Below are positions 15,292 through 23,789 of a stretch of DNA of 42,927 nucleotides, piece after piece. The notes under the pieces were generated by a model. That model made no database searches and was not told where the DNA came from. It saw nothing but the letters and a program-made list of their open reading frames with translations. This stretch comes from Nitrospirota bacterium (GTDB lineage Bacteria > Nitrospirota > Nitrospiria > 2-01-FULL-66-17), in assembly GCA_016201825.1 (NCBI GenBank), contig JACQCD010000144.1, positions 1 to 42,927 on the forward strand, read 5' to 3'. The first letter of the stretch is position 1. Each line of letters opens with the position of its first letter. Both the position numbers and the translations under genes were made by a program.

Positions 15292-16614
15292 TTGATCTCG
15301 GGATCACGGAGAAAAGTCGGAGCACGCTGGGCGGTGGCCGGGGCTGTTCTGGTCGCGATGTCGATCGCGTGGCTGGAGATCGGCCATACATCCGAGGTGT
15401 ACCTGGGCTTGAGCCGTTCGAAGGGGGCCAAGATCCCAATTGGAATCCTCGGGGTGCAGGCCGCGCCGGAGCTCGGCGCGGCGGCGGCCGTGCTGCGGTC
15501 GATCATCGAATCGGATTTGCGACGTTCCCAGCTCTTCGAACTGGTTCCGCTTTCTGGGCCGGTTCCTGCCGGGCCGCCCGATGCGGCTCGGGTCAAACAA
15601 GCCGCGTCGGGCGGCGTCGACGCGGTCGTCTGGGGTCGCTTGACGCGGGAACGCGACGGGGGCCTGTTGTGGGAGGGATCCGGCTATGACGGCGGAAACG
15701 GCTCGATCGTCGTGCAGAAATGGTACCGCGGACAGGATGAGGCGGCGTATCTGCGTTCGATGGCGCACAAATTCGCCGATGCGCTGGTTGCCTCGTTTAC
15801 CGGAGAAAAGGGGATCGCGGAAAGCCGCATTGCGTTCGTGTCGGATCGCACGGGGCGGTCAGAAGTCTACGTGATGGATTACGACGGGGCCCAAGCGGCC
15901 AAAGTCACGAGCGACCGCGGGATTACCCTCACCCCGCGCTGGAGCCCCGATCGGAAACTGGTCACCTACGTGTCCTATCGCGACGGCCGGCCCGCGCTTT
16001 ACTCGTACGTCTTCGCAAGCGGCCGGCGATGGCAGGTCACCAAGTTCCCCGGTCTCACGATGTCGCCCGCCTGGTCGCCAGATGGCGAGCGTCTGGCGTT
16101 TGCGTCGAATCAAGCGGGGGGCCTCAATCTGTACCTCGTCGATGGTGAGGGCGGTAATTCCCGGCGGCTGACGTTCGGGGCGGGAGATGATCTGTCTCCC
16201 TCGTGGTCGTCAACCGGCCGGCAGATCGCGTTGACGTCGGACCGCGGAGGATCGCCCCAACTCTACCTGATGAATGCGGACGGCAGCGATCAGCGACGCC
16301 TCACGTTCGAGGGACCGTATAACACCACGCCCGCGTTTTCCCCGAAGGGGGACTGGATCGCGTACACGTGCCGATCCGGGACATACCTGCAACTGTGTCT
16401 GATCAGCCCGGACGGCACCCAGCGGGTGCAGTTGACCGACGCCGCGTGGGATAACGAAGCGCCGTCCTGGTCGCCGAACGGCCGGCACCTGGTGTTCGCG
16501 TCCAACCGTGCAGGGTCCACCCACCTATACGTAATCGGCGTGGACGGCACCGGGGAAGAACGGCTGACCGGCGACTCGGGGAATGACCGTATGCCGGCGT
16601 GGTCCCCGTTCTAG
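15292..16614 (+). CDS. tolB: Tol-Pal system beta-propeller protein TolB
   Basis: A 440-residue periplasmic protein. It has an N-terminal signal (RRKVGARWAVAGAVLVAMSIAW), an N-terminal alpha/beta TolB domain (IPIGILGVQAAPE to about residue 165), then a six-bladed propeller of PD40/WD40-like repeats (SRIAFVSDRTGRSEVYVMDYDG, TPRWSPDRKLVTYVS, SPAWSPDGERLAFASN and so on). TolB normally binds Pal and feeds back to TolA. The likely start is TTG at 15292, 4 bases after the tolA/tonB stop. The stop codon overlaps the first base of repeat element C, and no pal gene follows. Confidence 0.94.
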   Translation: MISGSRRKVGARWAVAGAVLVAMSIAWLEIGHTSEVYLGLSRSKGAKIPIGILGVQAAPELGAAAAVLRSIIESDLRRSQLFELVPLSGPVPAGPPDAARVKQAASGGVDAVVWGRLTRERDGGLLWEGSGYDGGNGSIVVQKWYRGQDEAAYLRSMAHKFADALVASFTGEKGIAESRIAFVSDRTGRSEVYVMDYDGAQAAKVTSDRGITLTPRWSPDRKLVTYVSYRDGRPALYSYVFASGRRWQVTKFPGLTMSPAWSPDGERLAFASNQAGGLNLYLVDGEGGNSRRLTFGAGDDLSPSWSSTGRQIALTSDRGGSPQLYLMNADGSDQRRLTFEGPYNTTPAFSPKGDWIAYTCRSGTYLQLCLISPDGTQRVQLTDAAWDNEAPSWSPNGRHLVFASNRAGSTHLYVIGVDGTGEERLTGDSGNDRMPAWSPF

Positions 16615-16739
16615 GAGCCGGTCCAGGAATGGTCATCTGCGGCGTTGTCGCTTCGGAATCCCTCCTCACGTACGACCCAGTACGCTCCGGGGGGATTCCT
16701 CTCTCCGCCTTGCATCTGACGCATTCCTGGACCGGCTCC
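16614..16739. mobile_element. MITE-like inverted-repeat element, copy C
   Basis: Perfect 18-bp terminal inverted repeats: GGAGCCGGTCCAGGAATG (16614-16631) and its complement (16722-16739). The interior carries CATCTGCGGCGTTG, CCTCACGTACGACC and GCCTTGCATCTG, the blocks shared with copy A (inverted) and, for the two outer blocks, copy B. A central CGTACGACCCAGTACG-like hairpin is also visible. It codes for nothing. Its first base is the last base of the tolB TAG stop codon. Confidence 0.85.
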
Positions 16740-16794
16740 AACACCCCAATACTCGGACACACTCCTAGTATCTTGGAGAAGGAGGACAGCGACG

Positions 16795-17133
16795 ATGAGC
16801 CGAACGCGCCGTGATCTGGACGCCAAGCTGACCAAGAAATGGCTGTCGAGCAACGCGGTACGGGAGGGGTTGCTGACCAGCCTGAGCCTGACGTTACAAG
16901 AGGCGGGCGATCAGACGGATGTCGACACCCGCGTCGATCGCGCGGCGCAGGAGGAATTCAAGCGGTTCCAGGCCGATGAAGAATATGCCCCGCCCGACAC
17001 GTTGCGGAAGGTCCTGGCGGCGATCGAGCAGCGGCTGGGAGTCGATCGGCTTCCCGAGGGGGTGGTCAGCCGACATCGTGAGATCTGCGAGCGCCTGCTC
17101 TCGAAGGTGGATCAGAACAGCGGATATCGGTAG
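16795..17133 (+). CDS. Hypothetical protein, 112 residues
   Basis: A cytoplasmic, highly charged, helix-rich protein. The N-terminal half has a basic start (MSRTRRDLDAKLTKKW) and an amphipathic region; residues ~45-100 are rich in E, R and L with no cysteines or membrane spans. The ATG has an excellent AAGGAGGA site, though a little far (12 bases). A poor -10 (TAGTAT, 16766-16771) lies just past repeat C. I do not recognise the family. It sits where pal would follow tolB in many genomes, but has no signal peptide or OmpA-like motif, so it is not Pal. Confidence 0.65.
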   Translation: MSRTRRDLDAKLTKKWLSSNAVREGLLTSLSLTLQEAGDQTDVDTRVDRAAQEEFKRFQADEEYAPPDTLRKVLAAIEQRLGVDRLPEGVVSRHREICERLLSKVDQNSGYR

Positions 17134-17149
17134 GTTGGCGTGCGACGTG

Positions 17150-17623
17150 TTACTTCGTCGGCACGATCGCCAGCACTTTGACGCCGGAGTTCGATTCGAT
17201 GTCGGATTTATAGACGTACCCCACCGCGCCCTCGGTGTTCGCCACCTCGCGTAGAACGGCCGCGGAGTTGGGCTCGAACTTCGGCGTGGCGGCGCCCTCC
17301 TGGAAATGTCGCTTGAGGAGTTGCGCCTTGTACTCCGCGTGTGACAGGTGAATCACGCGGTCTAAGAACTCCAATTTGATGGGTTCCGCTTCGCCCTGAT
17401 CCACGGCGACCACGACCGACCCCCCGACCACGCGCTTCTTCCCAAGGTAGATGTTCTGGATCTCATCGAGGGTGAGCGAATCAGCGGGGAAATTCTTTGC
17501 CGCGATGAAGATTAAATCCGTAGGAGCGGCCGAGGCCAACGACAGAGAAGCCAGGGGGAACAGCCCCCACAGTACGCTCGCAGCGAGCAGGAGCAGCGCC
17601 GTGCCTAGCCGTTTCTTGGTCAT
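17150..17623 (-). CDS. Short periplasmic phosphate-binding-like (PBP) protein
   Basis: A 157-residue protein with a Sec signal peptide (MTKKRLGTALLLLAASVLWG... to SLASA-AP) and a single PstS-like domain. The domain opens FIAAKNFPADSLTLDEIQNIYLGKK, continues with HAEYKAQLLKRHFQEG, and ends GAVGYVYKSDIESNSGVKVLAI. True PstS proteins are about twice as long with two lobes; single-lobe versions of this kind are usually of unknown ligand. I start at ATG 17623, which shares its first base with the porin TGA (TGATG coupling). An ATG at 17641, six codons upstream with a GGAG 11 bases before it, is the alternative. It is the second gene of the porin operon. Confidence 0.78.
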   Translation of the reverse strand: MTKKRLGTALLLLAASVLWGLFPLASLSLASAAPTDLIFIAAKNFPADSLTLDEIQNIYLGKKRVVGGSVVVAVDQGEAEPIKLEFLDRVIHLSHAEYKAQLLKRHFQEGAATPKFEPNSAAVLREVANTEGAVGYVYKSDIESNSGVKVLAIVPTK

Positions 17624-18699
17624 CAGAATGTGAATGCCCATTGTGCACCATACTCCTGGTGGTGTGGCGTGCCGTCGATGGTGACAAACCGCCCTTCGAA
17701 TTTGAGGACGGATTGCTCTCCGAGTCGAACCCGTATCCCGGCCGTTTCGATCCGTGTGTCGACGGCGCCGAGCGCCAAGGCATAGGGGTCGCCTTCCTCG
17801 AAGGACATCTGTTCGTGTCTGGCGTAGGGGGTGACCATCTCCCGGAATTCGTACCCGGCTTGCACGTAATACAGGTGGTTGGTGGTCGACCCGCCGGTGC
17901 CCAGATGATTCTTTTGCCGGAGCAGGAAATATTCGGCGAGTAGCTCGAAGGGGCCCATCGTCTTGCTGAGATCGGCGCCCGCGATAGTCTGAGTCACATC
18001 GAGCGGGTTTCCCGATAGTTCGCTGACCACGCGGCTTTCGTACACCGAGGCGCCCAACGCCCACCCGTGAAGTCCGGTGGGTGCGAACGCGCCGTGCAGG
18101 CCGACGGCCTTATTCTTGTTCGGATCGCCGGCGTTGTTCGGATTCAGGGCTGGTACCCCGTTATCCAGGGCGATGGAGGGGCCGTTGCCGACCATGATAG
18201 CGTACGACAGTTCTCCGGCTGGTAAAAAGTGCCCCCCCGATCCCAGCAGACCCACCGTGTGGACGGGCAAGATGCCGCCATCGTCCTCAAAGCGCAGGAA
18301 GACCGGTCGTTCGACGGTTAGGTGGAGGAACGCGCCGTGATGGTACGCCGTATTCCAATAGCCCAGCGCGGTGTGAAAACGTCCGGCGTAGACTTTGAGT
18401 GCGTCCGAGAATAAATACCCCACCTGGAGACGCTCGATATCGACGCCGCCAGCCTCATACGAGAATTCGGTTAGGACGTCGAGGCGGGGACCGATCGGCT
18501 CCGCGACGTAAAAATCCAGGGCGCCGAGGGTGAACGCCCCGTTGTTCTCCTTGGGGTCGGCGTCGTGATGATCCCGAGCATACGACACGCCGCCGAAGCC
18601 ATGGATCTCCAGGGCCGCCGCCCGCGTTCCGATGAGGGGCGCGAGCAGGGCGAGGGCTAACGCGGGAAGCCAGGCGGCGAGACGATGATGGTGTGTCAT
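17623..18699 (-). CDS. Outer-membrane beta-barrel porin
   Basis: A 358-residue protein from the ATG at 18699, preceded by GGAG at 8 bases. Its signal peptide is LAAWLPALALALLAPLIGTRAAA. The mature part opens LEIHGFGGVSYARD and alternates aromatic and small residues in amphipathic strands. It ends in WAFTF, the C-terminal aromatic that the Bam machine recognises. Charged loops such as RFHTALGYWNTAYHHGAF resemble phosphate- or anion-selective porins. Co-transcription with a phosphate-binding-like protein suggests uptake of an anion across the outer membrane, which is inference. The in-frame start at 18726 would fall close to the predicted transcription start and is unlikely. Confidence 0.82.
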   Translation of the reverse strand: MTHHHRLAAWLPALALALLAPLIGTRAAALEIHGFGGVSYARDHHDADPKENNGAFTLGALDFYVAEPIGPRLDVLTEFSYEAGGVDIERLQVGYLFSDALKVYAGRFHTALGYWNTAYHHGAFLHLTVERPVFLRFEDDGGILPVHTVGLLGSGGHFLPAGELSYAIMVGNGPSIALDNGVPALNPNNAGDPNKNKAVGLHGAFAPTGLHGWALGASVYESRVVSELSGNPLDVTQTIAGADLSKTMGPFELLAEYFLLRQKNHLGTGGSTTNHLYYVQAGYEFREMVTPYARHEQMSFEEGDPYALALGAVDTRIETAGIRVRLGEQSVLKFEGRFVTIDGTPHHQEYGAQWAFTF

Positions 18700-18726
18700 T
18701 CCGTTTCTCCGGACAAACAACTGCAA

Positions 18727-18755
18727 GATATAAACGCTCAGGGTCGATTTGTCAA
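18727..18755 (-). promoter_or_regulatory. Near-consensus promoter of the porin operon
   Basis: Reading minus: TTGACA (18755-18750), 17-base spacer, TATATC (18732-18727). Perfect -35, optimal spacing and a five-of-six -10, predicting a start near 18720 and a ~20-base leader. The -35 overlaps the last codons of rlmD on the same strand. Confidence 0.8.
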
Positions 18756-20140
18756 TCGCGGTCGGCGGGCGGGCCGATGAATTCGGCTAGAAGCTCCACG
18801 TGAGCGGTGTGGGGAAACATGTCGAAGCCGCGGATACGCGTGAGACGATAGCCGGATCGGGCGAGGCGTTCGGCGTCGCGGGCGAGGGTCGCGGGTTCAC
18901 AGGACACGTACAGCAGGCGAGCCGGCGCGAGCGCGATGAGACGATCGAGGGCGAGCGGGGAGAGCCCCACGCGCGGTGGATCGACGATCACCAGGTCGGG
19001 ATGCCGATCCCGCTCGTCCGGGGTCCAGGATTCGACCGGGCTCGCGACCACCCGCACGGGGAGACCGGACGCGCGGGTGTTGAACCGCGCGTCGTCGATG
19101 GCGCTCCGCGAAGATTCGACGAGGGTGACCTGGCTCGCCCGTCGCGCGAGCGGCAGGCTGAAATTCCCGAAGCCCGCGTACAGGTCGATGATCCGCTCCC
19201 GGCCGGACAGAGCGGCCCACTCGCCGAGTGCGGCGACCAGCGCTGCGTTGACGCCGGCGTTGATTTGGAGAAACGTGCGGTCACTCACCCGGCACACGAT
19301 CCCGTCTAGCGTGACGCAAGATCGTGGCCTGGCGTCGATCCGTTCTTCGAGCGCGTCGGCGCCGCCCACCCAGCGATGGCGTTGCCGATCGTATGCGATG
19401 AGCCCCCGCAACGGCAGCACGGCTTGCAGCTCGCGTCCGATCGCGCCCAGCGCGCGGCGATCCAGGTGGTGCATTCGGAAAATGACGAGCACCTCCTCGC
19501 TGAAGGACGTTGTCTGCACCTCGATCTCCTCGAGGTCGGCGATCCAGCGGTCGGAGCGCGCGAGGAGATCGGTGAGTGGCCCGAGCGCGGCTTGCAGGCG
19601 GGGGTGGAGGACCAAGCAGGATGAGACCGGCACCACGGCATGGCTGCCCGACGCATAGAACCCCAGCACGCGACGCCCGCCGACCACCCCGACCTTGAGA
19701 CCCGCTCGCAACCGATACCCAGAGACGTCTGGTGATGGCGTCAGCGGCGGAACGTCCACCGCGAGGCGCCCCAACCTCCGAAAGGACTCCGCGACGATGG
19801 CGCGCTTGGCCTCGAGCTGAGCGCGGTACGCGAGGTGCTGGAGCTGGCACCCGCCGCACCTCGGAACGAGGGGGCAGGGAGGCTCCACGCGCTCGCCGGA
19901 AGCCGTCACGATGCGGACGGAGGTGGCTTCGAGGTATCCCTTGCGCGCCGTGTGCACCACCGCGTCGATGGTCTCGCCCTCGATCGCGCCCCCGATGAAC
20001 ACGGGGACTCCGTCCCACCGGCCCATCCCCCGCCCGCCGTGTACCATCTTTTCGATGGTCACGGTCAGGGGCGTGCCCTTGACGACCGTCATCGCGCCGA
20101 CCGCCGGGGGGGGCGGTTGCTCTGGCGTGGTGCTACCCAC
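18752..20140 (-). CDS. rlmD: 23S rRNA (uracil-C5)-methyltransferase, RlmD/RumA family
   Basis: A 462-residue SAM-dependent RNA m5U methyltransferase. Order: TRAM domain (~20-80, LTVTIEKMVHGGRGMGRWDGVPVFIGGAIEGE), iron-sulfur cysteines C89, C95, C98 in CPLVPRCGGCQLQH plus a later cysteine, then a Rossmann domain with IDLYAGFGNFSLPLA, VIVDPPRVGLS and the catalytic cysteine in LLYVSCEPATLARD. It methylates a 23S rRNA uridine (U1939 or U747 type); which one cannot be told. The GTG at 20140 overlaps the ntrX stop by eight bases. ATG at 20092 is an alternative start that would drop a poly-proline stretch encoded by an 8-base homopolymer. It is the last gene of the tamB-to-rlmD cluster. Confidence 0.9.
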   Translation of the reverse strand: MGSTTPEQPPPPAVGAMTVVKGTPLTVTIEKMVHGGRGMGRWDGVPVFIGGAIEGETIDAVVHTARKGYLEATSVRIVTASGERVEPPCPLVPRCGGCQLQHLAYRAQLEAKRAIVAESFRRLGRLAVDVPPLTPSPDVSGYRLRAGLKVGVVGGRRVLGFYASGSHAVVPVSSCLVLHPRLQAALGPLTDLLARSDRWIADLEEIEVQTTSFSEEVLVIFRMHHLDRRALGAIGRELQAVLPLRGLIAYDRQRHRWVGGADALEERIDARPRSCVTLDGIVCRVSDRTFLQINAGVNAALVAALGEWAALSGRERIIDLYAGFGNFSLPLARRASQVTLVESSRSAIDDARFNTRASGLPVRVVASPVESWTPDERDRHPDLVIVDPPRVGLSPLALDRLIALAPARLLYVSCEPATLARDAERLARSGYRLTRIRGFDMFPHTAHVELLAEFIGPPADRD

Positions 20141-21512
20141 TCTGCGGAGATGCGTCCGGCCGGAGCTCGATGGCCAGGAGTTTGATCTTGCGGTGGAGAT
20201 GGCTGCGCTCGAGCCCGAGGGCTTCCGCGGTCTTGCTCACGTTCCATTCGTGCGCCTTTAAGGACTGGGTGATGAACTCGCGTTCGAACGTGGTGCGCGC
20301 CTTCCGGAACGACGCGGCCCGTCGGGGGGACGCGGACGCGGGCGAAGCCACGCCGTCGAGAAACGGGGGGATGTCGGTCGGGGTGATCACCGGCCCGGGC
20401 ACCATGATCAAGAGGCGCTCGACCGTGTTGCGCAGTTCACGAACGTTGCCGGGCCAGTGGTAGTGCATGAACGCATCGAGCACATCCGGATGGACGGCCT
20501 TGGGTTTGAGGCCTTGCTCGGCGGCAATGTCGTGCAGGAAGTGCGAGACCAGCTCCGGGATGTCGCCGCGGCGATCCCGTAGCGGCGGCACGAACAACGG
20601 GATGACGTTGAGCCGATAATAGAGATCCTCCCGAAACGCGCCGCGCGCGATCTCCTCGGTCAAGCGCTTGTTGGACGCGCTGATGACGCGGACGTCGACC
20701 TCGATAGGCTTGCCGCCCCCCACGCGGGTGAACCGTTGTTCCTGAAGCACGCGGAGCACCTTGGCCTGCGTGACCAAACTCATGTCCCCCACCTCGTCGA
20801 GGAACAGCGTGCCCCCGTCGGCATCTTCGAAGCGGCCGCGTTTCATCGCGGTCGCGCCGGTGAACGCGCCGCGCTCGTGGCCGAAGAGTTCGCTCTCGAT
20901 GAGCGTGTCGGGAATGGCGGCGCAGTTGACGTCGACGAACGGCTTCTCGGCGCGCGGGCTCTGCGCGTGGATCAAGCGCGCGACCACCTCCTTGCCGGTG
21001 CCGTTCTCCCCCGAGATGAGCACGCGGCTGTGGGACGACGCCGCGGTGGCGATCTCCGCCTTGAGCCGCGTCATGGCCGGGCCGGCGCCGATCAACGCGA
21101 GCCGTCGGGTGATCGTGGCGCGAAGGCGGACGTTCTCCTCGCTCAGGCGGCGCGTTTCGATCGCGTGCTGCACGAGAAGGAGCACCTTGTCCAGCGACAG
21201 GGGCTTTTCGATGTAGTCGTACGCGCCCAGCTTGATCGCCTTGATGGCGGTCTCGATCGTGCCGTGCCCCGACATCATGATCACGGGCACGTCCGGCGCG
21301 AGCTCGCGGATCTGCCGGAGCGTTTCGAGGCCGTCCTGGTCCGGCATCCAAATGTCCAACAGGACCGCAGAGGGCGGGTCCTTAGTGACCGACTTGACGG
21401 CCTGCGCGCCGCCCTGGGCCTCGGCGACCCGGTACCCCTCGTCGCGCAGGATGGCCGAGAGCGCCTGGAGGATGCCCTCTTCGTCGTCGACTAGAAGGAT
21501 CGTATCTGCCAT
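20133..21512 (-). CDS. ntrX: Sigma-54-dependent response regulator, NtrX type
   Basis: A 459-residue NtrC-class activator. The receiver (1-120) has phospho-acceptor D53 in VLLDIWMPDQDG. The AAA+ sigma-54 interaction domain (~140-370) has Walker A GENGTGKE and the RNA-polymerase-contacting loop GAFTGA. The C-terminal Fis-type helix-turn-helix is SKTAEALGLERSHLHRKIKLL. It binds enhancer-like sites and opens sigma-54 promoters when phosphorylated. The NtrY-like kinase gene ends 12 bases upstream, so they form a cognate pair. In relatives NtrX responds to nitrogen, redox or envelope state; here the operon partners are outer-membrane assembly genes. Confidence 0.93.
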   Translation of the reverse strand: MADTILLVDDEEGILQALSAILRDEGYRVAEAQGGAQAVKSVTKDPPSAVLLDIWMPDQDGLETLRQIRELAPDVPVIMMSGHGTIETAIKAIKLGAYDYIEKPLSLDKVLLLVQHAIETRRLSEENVRLRATITRRLALIGAGPAMTRLKAEIATAASSHSRVLISGENGTGKEVVARLIHAQSPRAEKPFVDVNCAAIPDTLIESELFGHERGAFTGATAMKRGRFEDADGGTLFLDEVGDMSLVTQAKVLRVLQEQRFTRVGGGKPIEVDVRVISASNKRLTEEIARGAFREDLYYRLNVIPLFVPPLRDRRGDIPELVSHFLHDIAAEQGLKPKAVHPDVLDAFMHYHWPGNVRELRNTVERLLIMVPGPVITPTDIPPFLDGVASPASASPRRAASFRKARTTFEREFITQSLKAHEWNVSKTAEALGLERSHLHRKIKLLAIELRPDASPQSG

Positions 21513-21524
21513 CGAACTGGTTCC

Positions 21525-23789
21525 CTATGTCGCGGCCGGGATTCGCGGGACTGGTCGGGCGTCGGGGGCGATGGGCAGCTCCACGACGAACGTCGTGCCG
21601 TGGGGCCGCCGGTCCATCACGCGGATCTGGCCGTTGTGGTCGGAAATGATCCGCTGCACGATGGCGAGGCCGAGGCCGGTGCCGCTCTTCTTCTTGGAAA
21701 AGTAGGGGACAAAGAGCTTGTCGCGATCGTCGGGATGGATGCCGGCGCCGTCGTCGGAGACCTCGATGCGGATCTTCGGCGGGTGGCCCGCGACCGACGT
21801 GGCCACCCAGACCTCGCCGCGTTTGTTGACCGCCTCGACCGCGTTGTCGAAGAGATTGGTGAAGACGCGCTTCATTTGGTCGCGGTCGGCGTATCCAAGG
21901 GGCAGCTCGGCGCCGAAGCGCTCGTGGATGCGGACGTCGCGGTACGCGGTTTGATAGAGTTGGATGACCTCGCGGAGCACCTGGTGCAGATCGAGCACCC
22001 GGGGCTGCGGCAGCGGCATGCGGGCGAAGCTGGAGAATTCGTCCACCAGCGTCTTGAGGCTGGTGACCTCGTTGATGATTGCGGTGGTGGCGTCGTCGAC
22101 CACCGCGCGCAGGTCGGGCGCGTGTTCGACCGCCTTCTTGCGCAGGCGCTGCGCCGAAAGCTGAATGGGCGTGAGCGGGTTCTTGATCTCGTGGGCGATG
22201 CGCTGGGCCACTTCCTGCCATGCCGCGGCCTTCTGCGCCTTGATCAGGGCGGAGAGGTCGTCGAAGACCATCACGCATCCGAGATCCTGTCGAGTCTCTC
22301 CCAGGAGCGGGGAGACGATCACTCGCAGCGAGAGCGAGCGTCCGTCGGCGTCCACCTGGACCTCCCGCTCGATCAGGCCGGCCGATCCCCGGGCGGTCTC
22401 CACCAGCGCGGAGAGGACCCCCAGCCGCCTGGGATCGAACACGTCGGCGAGCCCCCGCCCCTTCGCCTCGGCCGCGCGCAGGCCCAAAATCCGCTCGGCG
22501 GCTTGGTTGAAGGTGGTGACGCGTCCCTCCGCGTCGACCGACACGACGCCGGTCGCGATATTCTCCAAAATGGTTTCGATATAGGCCCGGCGGCTCTCGA
22601 TCTCGATGTTAGACGCGGTCAGCGAACGAGCGGTCCGCTCCACCTGCTCCTTGCTGGTCCGGAGATCCTTGGTCATGGTGTTGAACGAATCGACCAGGAC
22701 CCGAAGTTCGTCGCTGGCCTCGACGTCGATCGTGAAATCGAGGTTGCCCTGCGCGACCTCGTGGGTACCCTCGGCGAGTTTCTGGAGGGGCACGGTGACG
22801 CCGCGCGCCATGTAGAACCCGAACCAGGTCGCCGAGAAGATGATGAGGAGCGTGATGATGAGGAACGAGAGGATGTAGCCTCCCTTGATCGGGTTCTTGA
22901 ACGTCTTGAGCTGGTTGTAATCCTCGAACGCCGAGCTGATGCCTTCGAGTTTGGCCACCAGTTCCTGGGGAACGAGCGACTCGATGACGACCGTCCCGAG
23001 CGCGGTGCCGTCGCGGTCGACAACGGGCACGGCGCCCCACACCACGTCGCCCAGATCGGTCGAGCGGAGGACGGCGCGCTCGGCGCCTCCGGGGGCGTGC
23101 AGGAGGTCGTCGGGCGGCGGGCCGAACGGCGGCCGCGCGGTCGAGGAGACGACCCGCACCGGTTCGCCCTCCCAGGCGCCGGTCAGACCGGGGGACGGAA
23201 CCGGCGGCACAAACCAGATCGTGCGCCGCGCGGCTCCGGTTGCCTCTCCGGCAAGGAACGCCGAGAGATCGTCGCGCGCGTCGGGGCGCCACCACTCCCG
23301 CCGCACGATCTCACGCGCCAGCGTCCGCCCCTGCGCGAAGATGGACGCCTGGTGCTCTTTATAGACCGCCTGCGCGACGTCGAGGGCGCTGGTCAACGAC
23401 CGCTCCACCTGGAGGCCGAACCAGCTCTCCACCGCCGTCGTCAAGAGTCCGCTGGCGACGGCGAACAGGAGGAGGGATGGAATCAGCGACAAGCCGATGA
23501 AGGCCACCGTGAGTTTGGTTCGAAACCCCGTGCCCAGTCGTTGGTGGCGCCGTTCGAAGAACAGCTTGATGAGATTGCGCGACAGCAGCAGGATGAGCAA
23601 AATCACCAGGATGAAATTGACGTTGACCAACGTGAGGACGAGGATATTGTTCGAGAACGGCGACGGAGTTTGCAGGCCCTTGTAATACAGGGTGGTCGCC
23701 GAGATCGACAGCAGGATCAGAATCAGGCTCAGCCACAGGGAGCGAAACCCTTTCTTCGACCATCCGGGGGAACGGATCTTACGGAGCAT
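21525..23789 (-). CDS. ntrY: NtrY-type membrane sensor histidine kinase
   Basis: A 754-residue kinase: membrane spans at about 18-38, 48-70 and 92-116, a periplasmic sensing segment (~117-300), another span (~304-326), HAMP (327-380) and PAS (~400-500). Then a HisKA domain with H533 in AHEIKNPLTPIQLSAQRLRKK, and a HATPase with N-box LFDNAVEA, DDGAGI and the GTGLGLAIV lid. This is the full NtrY layout. It phosphorylates NtrX, encoded 12 bases downstream. The start overlaps the DUF4390 gene end by 11 bases, showing translational coupling with an envelope protein. The stimulus is unknown. Confidence 0.93.
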   Translation of the reverse strand: MLRKIRSPGWSKKGFRSLWLSLILILLSISATTLYYKGLQTPSPFSNNILVLTLVNVNFILVILLILLLSRNLIKLFFERRHQRLGTGFRTKLTVAFIGLSLIPSLLLFAVASGLLTTAVESWFGLQVERSLTSALDVAQAVYKEHQASIFAQGRTLAREIVRREWWRPDARDDLSAFLAGEATGAARRTIWFVPPVPSPGLTGAWEGEPVRVVSSTARPPFGPPPDDLLHAPGGAERAVLRSTDLGDVVWGAVPVVDRDGTALGTVVIESLVPQELVAKLEGISSAFEDYNQLKTFKNPIKGGYILSFLIITLLIIFSATWFGFYMARGVTVPLQKLAEGTHEVAQGNLDFTIDVEASDELRVLVDSFNTMTKDLRTSKEQVERTARSLTASNIEIESRRAYIETILENIATGVVSVDAEGRVTTFNQAAERILGLRAAEAKGRGLADVFDPRRLGVLSALVETARGSAGLIEREVQVDADGRSLSLRVIVSPLLGETRQDLGCVMVFDDLSALIKAQKAAAWQEVAQRIAHEIKNPLTPIQLSAQRLRKKAVEHAPDLRAVVDDATTAIINEVTSLKTLVDEFSSFARMPLPQPRVLDLHQVLREVIQLYQTAYRDVRIHERFGAELPLGYADRDQMKRVFTNLFDNAVEAVNKRGEVWVATSVAGHPPKIRIEVSDDGAGIHPDDRDKLFVPYFSKKKSGTGLGLAIVQRIISDHNGQIRVMDRRPHGTTFVVELPIAPDARPVPRIPAAT

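Noticed and set aside
16795-17133. Candidate Pal or CpoB after tolB
   Set aside because: No signal peptide, lipobox, OmpA-like or TPR motif; the protein is a charged cytoplasmic-type sequence.
17624-18064. N-terminal extension of the PBP-like protein
   Set aside because: It lies within the porin gene in another frame and lacks any domain; the signal peptide begins at the internal ATG.
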